In this document: in pieces, positions 24,259-31,399 of the stretch | Layout: every line of letters starts with the position of its first letter | Numbering within the stretch: the stretch's first letter is position 1 | Source: Hyphomicrobiales bacterium | Lineage (GTDB): Bacteria > Pseudomonadota > Alphaproteobacteria > Rhizobiales > Xanthobacteraceae | DNA length: 34,843 nucleotides | Direction: 5' to 3' | NCBI GenBank assembly: GCA_017305595.1 | Contig: JAFKKL010000018.1 | Span: 1-34,843 of the forward strand | Position numbers and translations under genes: made by a program | Notes under the pieces: generated by a model | Databases searched by the model: none | Seen by the model: the letters and a program-made list of their open reading frames with translations, nothing else | What the model was told of the DNA's origin: nothing

Positions 24259-25155
24259 GTGGATTTGAATCTCAGGCAACTTGAGACATTCGTGGCCATT
24301 GTTCGTTGCGGTAGTTTTAACAAGGCCGCCGACCTTCTCAACTCCACGCAATCCACCGTATCGGCGCGAATTCAGGAGCTTGAGCAGGCGCTGGGCGTCA
24401 TGCTTTTCGATCGTGCGACGCGGCGTCCGCTGCTGACCGCCAAAGGCCGCGAACTGATCGCTTATGCCGAACGCGCGATTGATCTTATGTCGGACATTCG
24501 GCTCAATGTCGGAGATAGCAAAGAATATTCCGGAGTCGTGCGGATAGGGGTTCCAGAGATCGTGGCGGTCACCTGGCTTCCTGATTTCGTCGCGACGGTC
24601 CGGGCCCATTATCCGAAGCTGGTGTTGCAACTTGAGGTCGCGCTCAATCCGCATCTGATATCAACTCTCAGAAATGGCGGTTTCGATATTGCAATTATCG
24701 CTGGCTCCGAGGCCGAACCGTCATTGGAGCGACGAGATCTTGGCGTAGTACGTTTTGCATGGATGGCGAGCGGCAACCTGAAGCTGCCGCGCAAAGTCTG
24801 GGCGCCGAAGGATCTGGCAGAGTTGCCTATGATCCATCAAGGTTCGGATTCCGCGACGCGTCAATTGATGCGTGGCTGGCTTGGCGGACAGTTCGATCAC
24901 GAGCCACATTCAATCTGCAACAGCATGGGCGCGATCGCGTCGCTCGCCGCCGCGGGCGTGGGCATCGGCTTTCTTCCGCTGGACTATCACGTCGACCGGA
25001 TCGCCTCGGGACAGCTTCAGGTGTTGCAGACTGATCCGGTCGCACCGTGTCTTCCATTCTCGATCGCGTATCCGTCGCGGCAAAATGCATCGATCGCGCA
25101 AAGGCTGGCAGATTTGGCCGTTCAGAGCAGCAGCTTCGAGTTTTCTCCCCCATGA
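24259..25155 (+). CDS. LysR-type transcriptional regulator
   Basis: This LysR regulator of about 298 residues has its N-terminal helix-turn-helix in NLRQLETFVAIVRCGSFNKAA and STVSARIQELEQ. The effector domain follows from about residue 90. The start is uncertain: GTG 24259 gives the longer form, but GAGGGG at 24252-24257 is better spaced (seven bases) for TTG 24265, two residues later. It is the last gene of the second module, read in the same direction as the genes it probably controls. Its C-terminus ends near the tRNA-proximal repeats. Confidence 0.88.
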   Translation: MDLNLRQLETFVAIVRCGSFNKAADLLNSTQSTVSARIQELEQALGVMLFDRATRRPLLTAKGRELIAYAERAIDLMSDIRLNVGDSKEYSGVVRIGVPEIVAVTWLPDFVATVRAHYPKLVLQLEVALNPHLISTLRNGGFDIAIIAGSEAEPSLERRDLGVVRFAWMASGNLKLPRKVWAPKDLAELPMIHQGSDSATRQLMRGWLGGQFDHEPHSICNSMGAIASLAAAGVGIGFLPLDYHVDRIASGQLQVLQTDPVAPCLPFSIAYPSRQNASIAQRLADLAVQSSSFEFSPP

Positions 25156-25296
25156 GGTGCTGAATTCGATCGATATCCGGTCGGTAGTGCAGTTTTGTCG
25201 AGGGCGGCGCGCTGTCTCCGCTTGGTTAGGAGCGGGATTGCTCGACGCAGGGACGAATGTCCTTTGGTCCGAATTCACTGTCTATAGAGAGGCTAA

Positions 25297-25346
25297 CAAA
25301 TTCGCAGGTATGGCACCAAGTTCGATCCCGATGAGCCGGGTGGTGG
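25297..25346 (+). repeat. left copy of 50-bp imperfect direct repeat at tRNA-Val
   Basis: It aligns by eye with 25517-25567 (one inserted base), 42 of 50 bases agreeing, including an exact tggcaccaagttc run. The two copies are about 221 bases apart in the same orientation and both end in gggtggtgg. It is a candidate attachment-site scar. Confidence 0.6.
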
Positions 25347-25368
25347 TCATGGTAGGGGTCAAACTAGC

Positions 25369-25439
25369 TGCCCCACTCAATCAGCGAACATGTCTCCGCT
25401 CCTCTGTCAGGAACGGGAATTTTCGGCGCAGAGACGGAG
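25369..25439 (+). repeat. right copy of about 71-bp imperfect direct repeat
   Basis: This is the partner of 17836-17906, in the same orientation, with about 80 percent agreement by eye. The two copies enclose the second catabolic module of about 7.5 kb. Confidence 0.65.
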
Positions 25440-25495
25440 CTGCCTTTGGCGCGAATTTGTCGGCCAGATGCGCTACCAGAGACAGGATGGGATAC

Positions 25496-25517
25496 AAAAA
25501 GCCTGCAATTTGCGGGC
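25496..25517 (-). terminator. intrinsic terminator of tRNA-Val
   Basis: On the minus strand, 45 bases after the tRNA 3' end, an imperfect seven-pair stem (25501-25517, one mismatch, three-base loop) is followed by five T residues (25496-25500). Position and shape fit a Rho-independent terminator for the tRNA transcript. Confidence 0.6.
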
Positions 25518-25567
25518 AAAATTCGCGAGTGTGGCACCAAGTTCTATTCCTATGAACTGGGTGGTGG
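25517..25567 (+). repeat. right copy of 50-bp imperfect direct repeat, reaching the tRNA-Val 3' end
   Basis: It matches 25297-25346. Its last six bases (25562-25567) are the complement of the tRNA CCACCA end, so the repeat lies in the tRNA trailer and reaches into the gene, as attachment sites at tRNA genes often do. Confidence 0.6.
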
Positions 25568-25636
25568 GCGCGACAGGGATCGAACCTGTGACCCCTACCA
25601 TGTCAAGGTAGTGCTCTCCCGCTGAGCTACGCGCCC
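25562..25636 (-). tRNA. tRNA-Val (anticodon GAC)
   Basis: Read on the minus strand, these 75 bases fold as a complete tRNA. The acceptor GGGCGCG pairs with CGCGCCC; the D-arm is GCUC...GAGC; the anticodon stem CUACC/GGUAG surrounds loop UUGACAU with anticodon GAC; the T-arm is ACAGG/CCUGU with a UUCGAUC loop; CCA is encoded. The anticodon reads GUC and GUU valine codons. The 3' end faces the accessory region to the left, the orientation expected if an element integrated at the tRNA 3' end. Confidence 0.97.
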
Positions 25637-25715
25637 GCTTGAGTCCGTTCGGTAATCTCGACCGGCGGCTCCAGCTTCGTGTTCCGGCGGCCTTGCGACG
25701 CATCCGAAACAAATT

Positions 25716-25737
25716 CCGGCGTGTTTGGGCACGCCGG
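25716..25737. repeat. perfect 8-bp stem hairpin
   Basis: The sequences ccggcgtg (25716-25723) and cacgccgg (25730-25737) form a perfect stem with a six-base loop. On the minus strand AATTTGTTT follows, so it could be a weak terminator upstream of the tRNA gene. No gene that would need it was found. Confidence 0.4.
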
Positions 25738-25889
25738 TTGGGTCGGCATCCCTATATCGGCTCCCCCGCGGCGGTGCAAGCCAAGATGTCCGAAAGTTGG
25801 CTTTCGAGACTGTCGGAAAACGGGTTTGAATGCGCCGCGCCGTCGGATAGGGCGACACGGGGAATGGGCGGCGAGGGGGCTGATCGGAG

Positions 25890-26342
25890 ATGGGGCTTGT
25901 TGAATTCCTGGGGCTGGCGGCATTCGCCGTCATCGGCGGCGGCGCCATCGTGTTCCAGGCCGCGGTCAACGCGGATCTGCGCGCGGCGCTGAATTCGGCG
26001 TCGTGGGCGGCGCTGGTCAGCTACACCGGCGGGGCGCTGGCGATGGTGGCTTTCGTCGTCCTCAGCCGGTCGTCGTGGCCGGCCGCCGCCGATCTCGCCA
26101 AGACATCATGGCTGTCGTGGACCGGCGGCCTGTTCGGCGCGGTCTACGTGGTGGCGGCGATTTTGCTGTTGCCGAAGCTCGGCGCGACGACACTGCTGGC
26201 GCTGTTCGTCGCCGGGCAGATGGTGATGTCGGTGATGCTCGACCACTACGGCATTCTTGGCGTGCCGCAGCACGCCGTCGATCTGCCGCGCCTGATTGGT
26301 TGCGGGTTGCTGGTGCTCGCGGTGGTGCTGATCCGGATCTGA
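25890..26342 (+). CDS. YdcZ/DUF606-type membrane protein (DMT-like half transporter)
   Basis: This 150-residue protein is almost wholly hydrophobic, with about five membrane segments. The repeated pattern AVNADLRAAL, SYTGGALAMVAF, WLSWTGGLFGAVYV and LFVAGQMVMSVMLDHYG is typical of the DUF606/YdcZ family, a half-size relative of drug/metabolite transporters that often works as a dimer or pair. The transported compound is unknown. The gene ends four bases before the convergent cpdR gene. It is the first protein gene on the chromosomal side of the tRNA. Confidence 0.88.
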   Translation: MGLVEFLGLAAFAVIGGGAIVFQAAVNADLRAALNSASWAALVSYTGGALAMVAFVVLSRSSWPAAADLAKTSWLSWTGGLFGAVYVVAAILLLPKLGATTLLALFVAGQMVMSVMLDHYGILGVPQHAVDLPRLIGCGLLVLAVVLIRI

Positions 26343-26346
26343 CGGA

Positions 26347-26706
26347 TCAGGCGGCCAGCAGCTTGGTCACTTCGCTGACCAGCTCGCGCAGGTGCACCGG
26401 CTTGGCCAGCACCTTGGCGTTCTTCGGCGCCGCCGAATCCGAATTCAGCGCCACGGCTGCGAAGCCGGTGATGAACATGATCTTGATGTCCGGATCGAGT
26501 TCCGACGCGCGCCGCGCCAATTCGATGCCGTCCATTTCCGGCATCACGATATCGGTCAGCAGCATTTCGAAAGGCTCCTCGCGCAGCCTCTGATAGGCGG
26601 AGAGGCCGTTGTCATACGAGGATACCTGATAGCCGGCGTTTTCCAGCGCCTTGACCAGGAACCTGCGCATATCGTTGTCGTCTTCGGCGAGAAGGATCTT
26701 GTGCAT
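26347..26706 (-). CDS. cpdR: single-domain response regulator, CpdR-like
   Basis: This 119-residue receiver domain has no output domain. Acidic residues Glu8-Asp10, phospho-acceptor Asp52 (LLTDIVMPEMDG), Thr80 (FITGF) and Lys102 (LAKPVH) are all present, so phosphorylation should work. In Caulobacter, CpdR steers the ClpXP protease to cell-cycle targets when unphosphorylated, and it ends in two alanines linked to its own turnover. This protein also ends LLAA. Adjacency to an N-formylglutamate amidohydrolase gene fits the arrangement I know from other alphaproteobacteria. The orthology is inferred. Confidence 0.8.
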   Translation of the reverse strand: MHKILLAEDDNDMRRFLVKALENAGYQVSSYDNGLSAYQRLREEPFEMLLTDIVMPEMDGIELARRASELDPDIKIMFITGFAAVALNSDSAAPKNAKVLAKPVHLRELVSEVTKLLAA

Positions 26707-27003
26707 GGCGGTTGATTATCGAATCCGGTGAGAGAAACCTAGGCGTTCAGTTAGCCAGAGGTTTGGTAAATTTCGGGTGAAGGTTAAGGACGCAAGCCAC
26801 AATCCCATACCCTTTTCCAAGGGGGACGATTGGGTCGCTGCAACCGGGGAACGTTGAACCCGTCGACTGGACCTATTCCAGACGAAATGCCGGAAACGCC
26901 GTTTTTTCACTTGGCAGGCTGATGGCAAATCCTGACAATGACGGTCGGGCCAGCCTTGATGCCCGGCCGTTCGCCGCGCTCATTTTCAGGACAGCATGCG
27001 CCA
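26707..27003. other. intergenic region between cpdR and N-formylglutamate amidohydrolase
   Basis: This 297-bp divergent spacer presumably holds the promoters of both genes. I found no clear operator. A ggttaagg at 26782-26789 loosely recalls half of a CtrA site but lacks a well-spaced second half. Confidence 0.4.
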
Positions 27004-27891
27004 ATGACCCAGTTTGCCGGCGAACTGTCGCCTCCGTTCACCATCGTCGAGCCGGCGGTCTGGCGCGCGCCGATCATTTTCAACTCGCCGCATTCCGGCT
27101 CGGTCTATCCGCAGGCGTTTCTGGCGGCGTCGCGGGTCGATGTCGCAGCCTTGCGTCGCTCCGAGGATTCGTTCGTCGACGAGTTGATCGCGGGACTCAG
27201 CGCGCAGGGTTTTCCGGTGGTCAGCGTTCACTTCCCGCGCTCCTATGTCGACGTCAATCGCGAGCCTTACGAACTGGACCCGCGGATGTTCAGCGGGCGG
27301 CTGCCCAGTTTCGCCAACACCCGTTCGATGCGGGTGGCAGGTGGCCTCGGCACCATTCCGCGCGTGGTCGGTGATGGCCAGGAAATCTATCGCGAGCGTC
27401 TCGATGTCGATGATGCGCTTGGCCGCATCGAGGCGCTGTACAAGCCCTATCATCGGGCGCTGCGCCGCCTGATCTCCAAGGCGCATCTCGCCTTCGGCGC
27501 GGCGATCCTAGTGGACTGCCATTCGATGCCCTCGGTCGGCGTCTCCCGCGAGGAGCCGCCGCGCCCGGATGTGGTGATCGGCGACCGTTACGGCACCAGT
27601 TGCGCGGCGGTGCTGCGCGATCGCGTCGAGCAGACCTTCGCGGCGTTGGGCTATTCGGTGGGGTGCAACAAGCCTTACGCCGGTGGCTTCATCACCGAGC
27701 ACTACGGCAATCCGGCCAGCGGATTGCACGCCGTTCAGATCGAGTTAAACCGCGCAATCTATATGGATGAGCGCCGTCGCGAGCGTCGGCCGCGGTTTGC
27801 CGCAGTCGCCGAGGATTTCTGCCGGCTCGCCGAAGCTCTGACTGCGTTGCCGTACGGTGATCTCGGGCCATTCGCCGCCGCCGCCGAATAG
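27004..27891 (+). CDS. N-formylglutamate amidohydrolase family protein
   Basis: This 295-residue protein has the family landmarks: IIFNSPHSGSVYP near the N-terminus, RSEDSFVDELIAG, FPRSYVDVNREPYELDPRMF, VDCHSMPS and NKPYAGGFITEHYG. These provide the metal-binding histidine and acidic residues of a zinc amidohydrolase. The family hydrolyses N-formyl-L-glutamate in histidine breakdown or related N-formyl amino acids. Other hut genes are not here, so the substrate is open. I chose ATG 27004 because the conserved part follows closely and AGGACA is upstream; ATG 26938 would add 22 residues. Confidence 0.85.
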   Translation: MTQFAGELSPPFTIVEPAVWRAPIIFNSPHSGSVYPQAFLAASRVDVAALRRSEDSFVDELIAGLSAQGFPVVSVHFPRSYVDVNREPYELDPRMFSGRLPSFANTRSMRVAGGLGTIPRVVGDGQEIYRERLDVDDALGRIEALYKPYHRALRRLISKAHLAFGAAILVDCHSMPSVGVSREEPPRPDVVIGDRYGTSCAAVLRDRVEQTFAALGYSVGCNKPYAGGFITEHYGNPASGLHAVQIELNRAIYMDERRRERRPRFAAVAEDFCRLAEALTALPYGDLGPFAAAAE

Positions 27892-27953
27892 TCGGCAGGT
27901 GCGGAGAATGTCGGTGCATTCCGCTTGAGGGATCGCGAAGCAGGAATGCGGGC

Positions 27954-27988
27954 AAAGAAAAAGGGCCGCTCGCAAAGGCAAGCGGCCC
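27954..27988 (-). terminator. strong intrinsic terminator (minus strand)
   Basis: An eight-pair outer stem (27963-27970 with 27981-27988) plus two inner pairs around one mismatch is followed on the minus strand by TTTTTCTTT at 27954-27962. It ends the candidate small RNA. Confidence 0.75.
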
Positions 27989-28075
27989 AAGTCTAGGGAG
28001 GAAACGCCCAAGGAGGGCAGCGATAACGCAAGGCGTTACCGCACCGCATCAATATGCGGCCGCAGCGCACAAAAC
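27954..28075 (-). ncRNA. candidate small RNA with anti-Shine-Dalgarno motifs
   Basis: Read on the minus strand, the region forms three stem-loops. They are a six-pair stem at 28044-28059, a six-pair stem at 28024-28038, and a final GC-rich hairpin at 27963-27988 followed by TTTTTCTTT (27954-27962), an ideal intrinsic terminator. Between the last two lie single-stranded-looking CCCUCCUU (28010-28017) and CCUCCCU (27995-28001), both complementary to Shine-Dalgarno sequences. This layout resembles CCUCC-motif riboregulators known from alphaproteobacteria. The 5' end is a guess near 28075. No minus-strand gene upstream would otherwise need the terminator. Confidence 0.6.
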
Positions 28076-28624
28076 GCAAGGTTTTTTCGTCGTTTTTGCA
28101 TGCGGATTTTGCATATCTGTTCCTGTGAACCATGCATTCCAATTTTTAGATTTATCATTAAAAACAATGACTTGATGATATGTGGCGAAACTGTGGAGCC
28201 GTCATATAGTGAATAATGATTCAATCTTACAGCCAAGAGCCTCGTTTTGCCGCCGGAGCGGGTATCGTCCGGACATCGTCAAACGACTCGATTCACCTCG
28301 GAGGAAGCCGGCGCTCAAGTGAATGCGGTCGTGTCTGCGGCGGGCGTACCGGAGTACAGATGAGTAGCGGCCTTCGTGGGCGCGCGGGCATGCTTTGCAC
28401 TTCTCGAAGCGAAAATTCGGACTGCTTCATCCATGCAGGGCGATCATGGGTAGGCGGTCTCAGGCCGGGCTATCTTGGGCCGGGTCGTCGCCACTGGATG
28501 TCTCGCCAGCCGAGATGGGCGGTCGATAGAACGAACTGACCGACGCATCGCCGTCATGGCGGATTGGTTTTCTTGATCCAAACCGTTAATCACTTCGGAT
28601 TCGCGTAATCGAAGGAGACGCCTT

Positions 28625-29407
28625 GTGACGGTCGTTGATTTTACCGCTTTCATTGACCGCCTGGCGACCGCCTCCGGCGAAACCATCCTGCCGTTTTTCC
28701 GTACCTCGCTCGGTATCGAGGACAAAAAATCCAAGCAAGGCTTTGATCCCGTCACCGAGGCCGATCGTGGCGCCGAGGCGGTGATGCGACGGATGATCCA
28801 GGCAAGCTTCCCCCAGCACGGCATCGTCGGCGAGGAATTCGGCAACGAGCGCGAGGATGCCGATTACGTCTGGGTGCTCGATCCCATCGACGGCACCAAA
28901 TCCTTCATCTCCGGCTTTCCGATCTGGGGCACGTTGATCGCGCTGATGCATCGTGGCGCGCCGGTCTACGGCATGATGCACCAGCCATACATCGGCGAGC
29001 GGTTTACCGGCGACAACCGCTCGGCCACCTATCGCGGCGACGGTGGCCAGCGCACGCTGTCGGTACGGCGTTGCGAGAGCCTTGGCGACGCCACGTTGTT
29101 CACCACCAGTCCGCTGTTGATGAACGAGTCAGACCGCGCAGCCTTCACCCGGGTGCAGGATGAAGTGCGGCTCGCGCGCTTCGGCGGCGATTGCTATTCC
29201 TACTGCATGCTGGCGGCTGGCCACGTCGATCTGGTGATCGAGACGGAGTTGAAGCCTTACGACATTGCCGCGCTGATTCCGATCATCACCGGCGCGGGCG
29301 GTATCGTCACCACCTGGGAAGGCAAGCCGGCGCAGCAGGGCGGCCGCATTATCGCCGCCGGCGACCCGCGCGTGCACGAGGAAGCCTTGAAGGTACTGGC
29401 CGGCTGA
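28625..29407 (+). CDS. hisN: histidinol-phosphatase, inositol-monophosphatase-like (HisN)
   Basis: This 260-residue protein of the inositol monophosphatase superfamily has the metal-site residues Glu70-Glu71 (VGEEFGNE), Asp86 and Asp89 (LDPIDGTKSF) and the C-terminal PYDIAALIPIITGAGG. The DPIDGTKSFISGFPIWGTLIAL segment is typical of the HisN type, which dephosphorylates histidinol phosphate in histidine synthesis. A generic inositol or PAP phosphatase is less likely. The start is GTG 28625, with a strong GAAGGAGA upstream. It stands alone on the plus strand. Confidence 0.88.
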   Translation: MTVVDFTAFIDRLATASGETILPFFRTSLGIEDKKSKQGFDPVTEADRGAEAVMRRMIQASFPQHGIVGEEFGNEREDADYVWVLDPIDGTKSFISGFPIWGTLIALMHRGAPVYGMMHQPYIGERFTGDNRSATYRGDGGQRTLSVRRCESLGDATLFTTSPLLMNESDRAAFTRVQDEVRLARFGGDCYSYCMLAAGHVDLVIETELKPYDIAALIPIITGAGGIVTTWEGKPAQQGGRIIAAGDPRVHEEALKVLAG

Positions 29408-29434
29408 TTAAGGCGCGATGTCTTTAGCCTGATC

Positions 29435-29465
29435 CGTCATGCCCGGCTTTATGCCGGGCATCCAC
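29435..29465. repeat. short GC-rich palindromic element
   Basis: The stretch reads cgtcatgcccggc then gccgggcatccac around a small loop and can form a stem of about eight pairs. It closely resembles the elements at 33787-33818 and 33843-33874, so it belongs to one dispersed intergenic palindrome family. Confidence 0.7.
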
Positions 29466-29510
29466 GATCTGAGAGGCCACGCAAGTTCAAAGACGCGGAT
29501 GGCCGGGACA

Positions 29511-29582
29511 TAGGCGAGCGAAGCGACGCCGTTCTTCGAACGGCTATAGGCGAGCGAAGCGACGCCGTTCTTCGAACGGCTA
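29511..29582. repeat. tandem duplicate of a 36-bp unit nested in a palindrome
   Basis: Two exact copies of a 36-bp unit lie at 29511-29546 and 29547-29582. Each contains a seven-pair hairpin (gccgttc, loop ttc, gaacggc). The pair is enclosed by ggatggccgggacata on the left (29497-29512) and tatgtccggccatgacg on the right (29581-29597), which are near-complementary. The whole is one palindrome whose tip has been duplicated. Confidence 0.8.
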
Positions 29583-29668
29583 TGTCCGGCCATGACGACG
29601 ATGTTGATTCAATCTCTTCATTCCGCTCCTCGCAATGAAGAGAGGTAGACCGTGATGCGTCCGTTCAG

Positions 29669-31312
29669 CTACTTCTTCGTAATCTTGTAGATCGCGTTCT
29701 CGATATCGGACGTCATGTAGATCGTCCCATTCGCGCCGACGGCCACGCCGGTCGGCAGGTTGGTCGGCGGCAGTCCCGGCGCGGCTTCGAGGCCGATCGG
29801 CAGGTTGCCCGCGATCTCCGTCAGCTTGCCGTCCTTCGGATCGATGGCGACAATGCGCTTCGCGCCGACTTCCGCGACGATCAGCGTGCCATCGCTCGCA
29901 ACCGCAAGGCCCTCCGGCATCTTCAGATCTTTCGCCACCACGGTCTTCTCGCCGTTCGACAGCTTCACCCGCAGCACCTGTCCGGTGAAGGCTTCGGTGA
30001 GATAGGCGGTGTCGGCGTCGGTCACCACGAGTCCCACCGGGCCCTTGAGATCGGCGGCGATCACCTTGCGGTCCTTGCCGTGCTCGCCGGACAGCCGTAC
30101 CAGCGAGCCGGTGCCGAGTTCGTTGACCAAAAGGCTGCCGTCATCGAGCCGCACCGCGTCGTAAGGCGCCTTCAAGCCATGGATCATCTCCAGTGTCTTG
30201 CCGGACTTGCGGTCGATCACCTGCACGGTGCCGGTGAACCAGCTCGACAGCACGACATGATCGCCTTTCGCCGTGGCGCTCATGGGATATTCCAGCGTGG
30301 TGCCGGCGGCGTGCATGCGGGCGTGTTCGGTGACTTCGCCGGACGCGCCATCGACGCTGCGATAGGCGAAGACGTCGGCGACGTGCAGCGTGTCCTTGCC
30401 GCCCTCCGATATCACCGCGAGCCCGCCGGGATCGGCCAGCTTGCCGATGATGACTTGCTTGATTGAACCGGTCGCGGGATCGACCTCTTGAATGCCGTTG
30501 TCGGCCATGTTGGAGACGAAGATGTGATCGTTCTTGTCGATGGCGAGGTTGTCGAGCGAGGGCTTCAGCGTTGTCACCGTGGTCTTGGCGCCGGACTTCG
30601 GATCGACGCGCACCAGTTCGCCGGTCGCGGTGTCGACCACCCAGAGTTGACCCTTGGAATCGAAGTTGACCGCGGCCGGCACCTTGAAGCCGTCCGCGAC
30701 CACGGAGAGTTCAGCCTTGTCGACATCGACCTTCACCACCTGGCCCTTGAACCATAGCGGCCCGTAGAGATGATCGTCGGCGCCGAACTCGAAGCCGTTC
30801 AAGCCGCCCATCTTCTCCATGATCTTGCGCGGCGGCTTCTCGCCGGTGGCATCAATCTCGTACAGCGCATCGCCGAGGAAGACTTGCGTGGCGTAGAGCC
30901 GGCCGTCCTTGCGATAGGCCAGTGAATTGATGCCGGGCAGGCCGGAGGCAAGTTTCCTGATCGGCCCGTCGCCTTTGCGCGCGTAGATGTCGCCAGTGAG
31001 GAAGGCCGTCCACGCCATCGTACCATCGGGCGCGAAGGCGATATCGTCGGCCATGCCTTGCGGGATCGGCACCGCCACCTTCGCGGTGCCGGCGGCGCGA
31101 TCGACTTCGTAGAGCGCGGCACCGGCAACGCTGCCGGCGAACAGCCGGCCGGAAGAATCGATGCCGAGGCCGTGGACGCCATGGAACGCGGAGCCGGGCA
31201 CCAGTTTCGTCACCTCGTAGCCATCGGCGCGGGCCGGTATGGCGGTAAGCGACACGGCAAGCGCGAAAGCCGCGGACGACAACAACGCGGCCGTCAAAGA
31301 CATCCGTTTCAT
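29669..31312 (-). CDS. secreted beta-propeller protein (SMP-30/NHL/Vgb-like)
   Basis: This 547-residue protein has a signal peptide (residues 1-29, cleavage after ARA). It is followed by repeated beta-propeller strands such as GVHGLGIDSSGRLFAGS, LAIDKNDHIFVSNMADNGI, PEGLAVASDGTLIVAEVG and PTGVAVGANGTIYMTSD, typical of SMP-30/gluconolactonase, NHL and virginiamycin B lyase-like folds. Two propellers may be present, given the length and about ten repeat units. Activity is unknown; such proteins act as lactonases, lyases or binding scaffolds in the periplasm. GGGAGG precedes the ATG. It follows a LysR gene by 87 bp in the same direction. Confidence 0.83.
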   Translation of the reverse strand: MKRMSLTAALLSSAAFALAVSLTAIPARADGYEVTKLVPGSAFHGVHGLGIDSSGRLFAGSVAGAALYEVDRAAGTAKVAVPIPQGMADDIAFAPDGTMAWTAFLTGDIYARKGDGPIRKLASGLPGINSLAYRKDGRLYATQVFLGDALYEIDATGEKPPRKIMEKMGGLNGFEFGADDHLYGPLWFKGQVVKVDVDKAELSVVADGFKVPAAVNFDSKGQLWVVDTATGELVRVDPKSGAKTTVTTLKPSLDNLAIDKNDHIFVSNMADNGIQEVDPATGSIKQVIIGKLADPGGLAVISEGGKDTLHVADVFAYRSVDGASGEVTEHARMHAAGTTLEYPMSATAKGDHVVLSSWFTGTVQVIDRKSGKTLEMIHGLKAPYDAVRLDDGSLLVNELGTGSLVRLSGEHGKDRKVIAADLKGPVGLVVTDADTAYLTEAFTGQVLRVKLSNGEKTVVAKDLKMPEGLAVASDGTLIVAEVGAKRIVAIDPKDGKLTEIAGNLPIGLEAAPGLPPTNLPTGVAVGANGTIYMTSDIENAIYKITKK

Positions 31313-31399
31313 CGAAGCCTCCCTGTATGATCGTTTGGGCGATCATCTTGACGTGCTCTGATTACTTGGCAAGCGCCGTCGCGTCGCAGGAAAGTTGAA

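Larger units (their letters stand above)
25156..25561. other. gene-free junction between the accessory module and tRNA-Val
   Basis: This 406-bp stretch has no credible gene. It holds two imperfect copies of a 50-bp sequence (25297-25346 and 25517-25567), the right copy of the module-flanking repeat (25369-25439), and the tRNA terminator (25496-25517, minus strand). Short tRNA-like matches also occur: cagatgcgctaccag at 25465-25479 resembles the reverse complement of a tRNA-Pro-type D-arm, and catggtaggggtca at 25349-25362 equals a piece of the tRNA-Val sense strand. I read it as a scarred integration junction. Confidence 0.6.
27892..28624. other. 733-bp intergenic region with a likely small RNA
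   Basis: No convincing protein gene is present. The left part (27954-28075) holds the candidate minus-strand RNA described separately. The middle (28080-28240) is unusually AT-rich for this window and may contain its promoter. The right part (28240-28600) shows no gene I trust and no clear repeat. The end carries the hisN binding site (GAAGGAGA). Confidence 0.6.

Noticed and set aside
1-25561. Prophage or insertion-sequence content
   Set aside because: No transposase, integrase, phage structural protein or terminal inverted repeat pair was seen. Only repeats suggest mobility.
25639-25992. 117-residue plus-strand open frame between tRNA-Val and the YdcZ-type gene
   Set aside because: It overlaps the real membrane-protein gene in another frame, has no domain and contains a perfect hairpin. 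Opposite-strand frames here are equally unconvincing.
26776-26800. CtrA binding site upstream of cpdR
   Set aside because: One TTAACC-like half is present, but no second half at the correct spacing was found.
28036-28236. 66-residue minus-strand open frame over the candidate small RNA
   Set aside because: The 3' part overlaps the stem-loops of the RNA, there is no convincing binding site, and the residue make-up is not protein-like.
28216-28539. 107-residue open frame on the plus strand between the amidohydrolase and hisN genes
   Set aside because: The protein is low-complexity, rich in Arg, Gly and Ser, has no recognisable domain and no good ribosome binding site. It lies in an otherwise non-coding stretch.
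29511-29582. Possible CRISPR array from two 36-bp repeats
   Set aside because: The copies are directly adjacent with no spacers, and no cas genes are nearby.
29408-29593. 61-residue minus-strand open frame
   Set aside because: It is a translation of the tandem 36-bp repeat (SRSKNGVASLAY twice) and the palindrome, not a gene.
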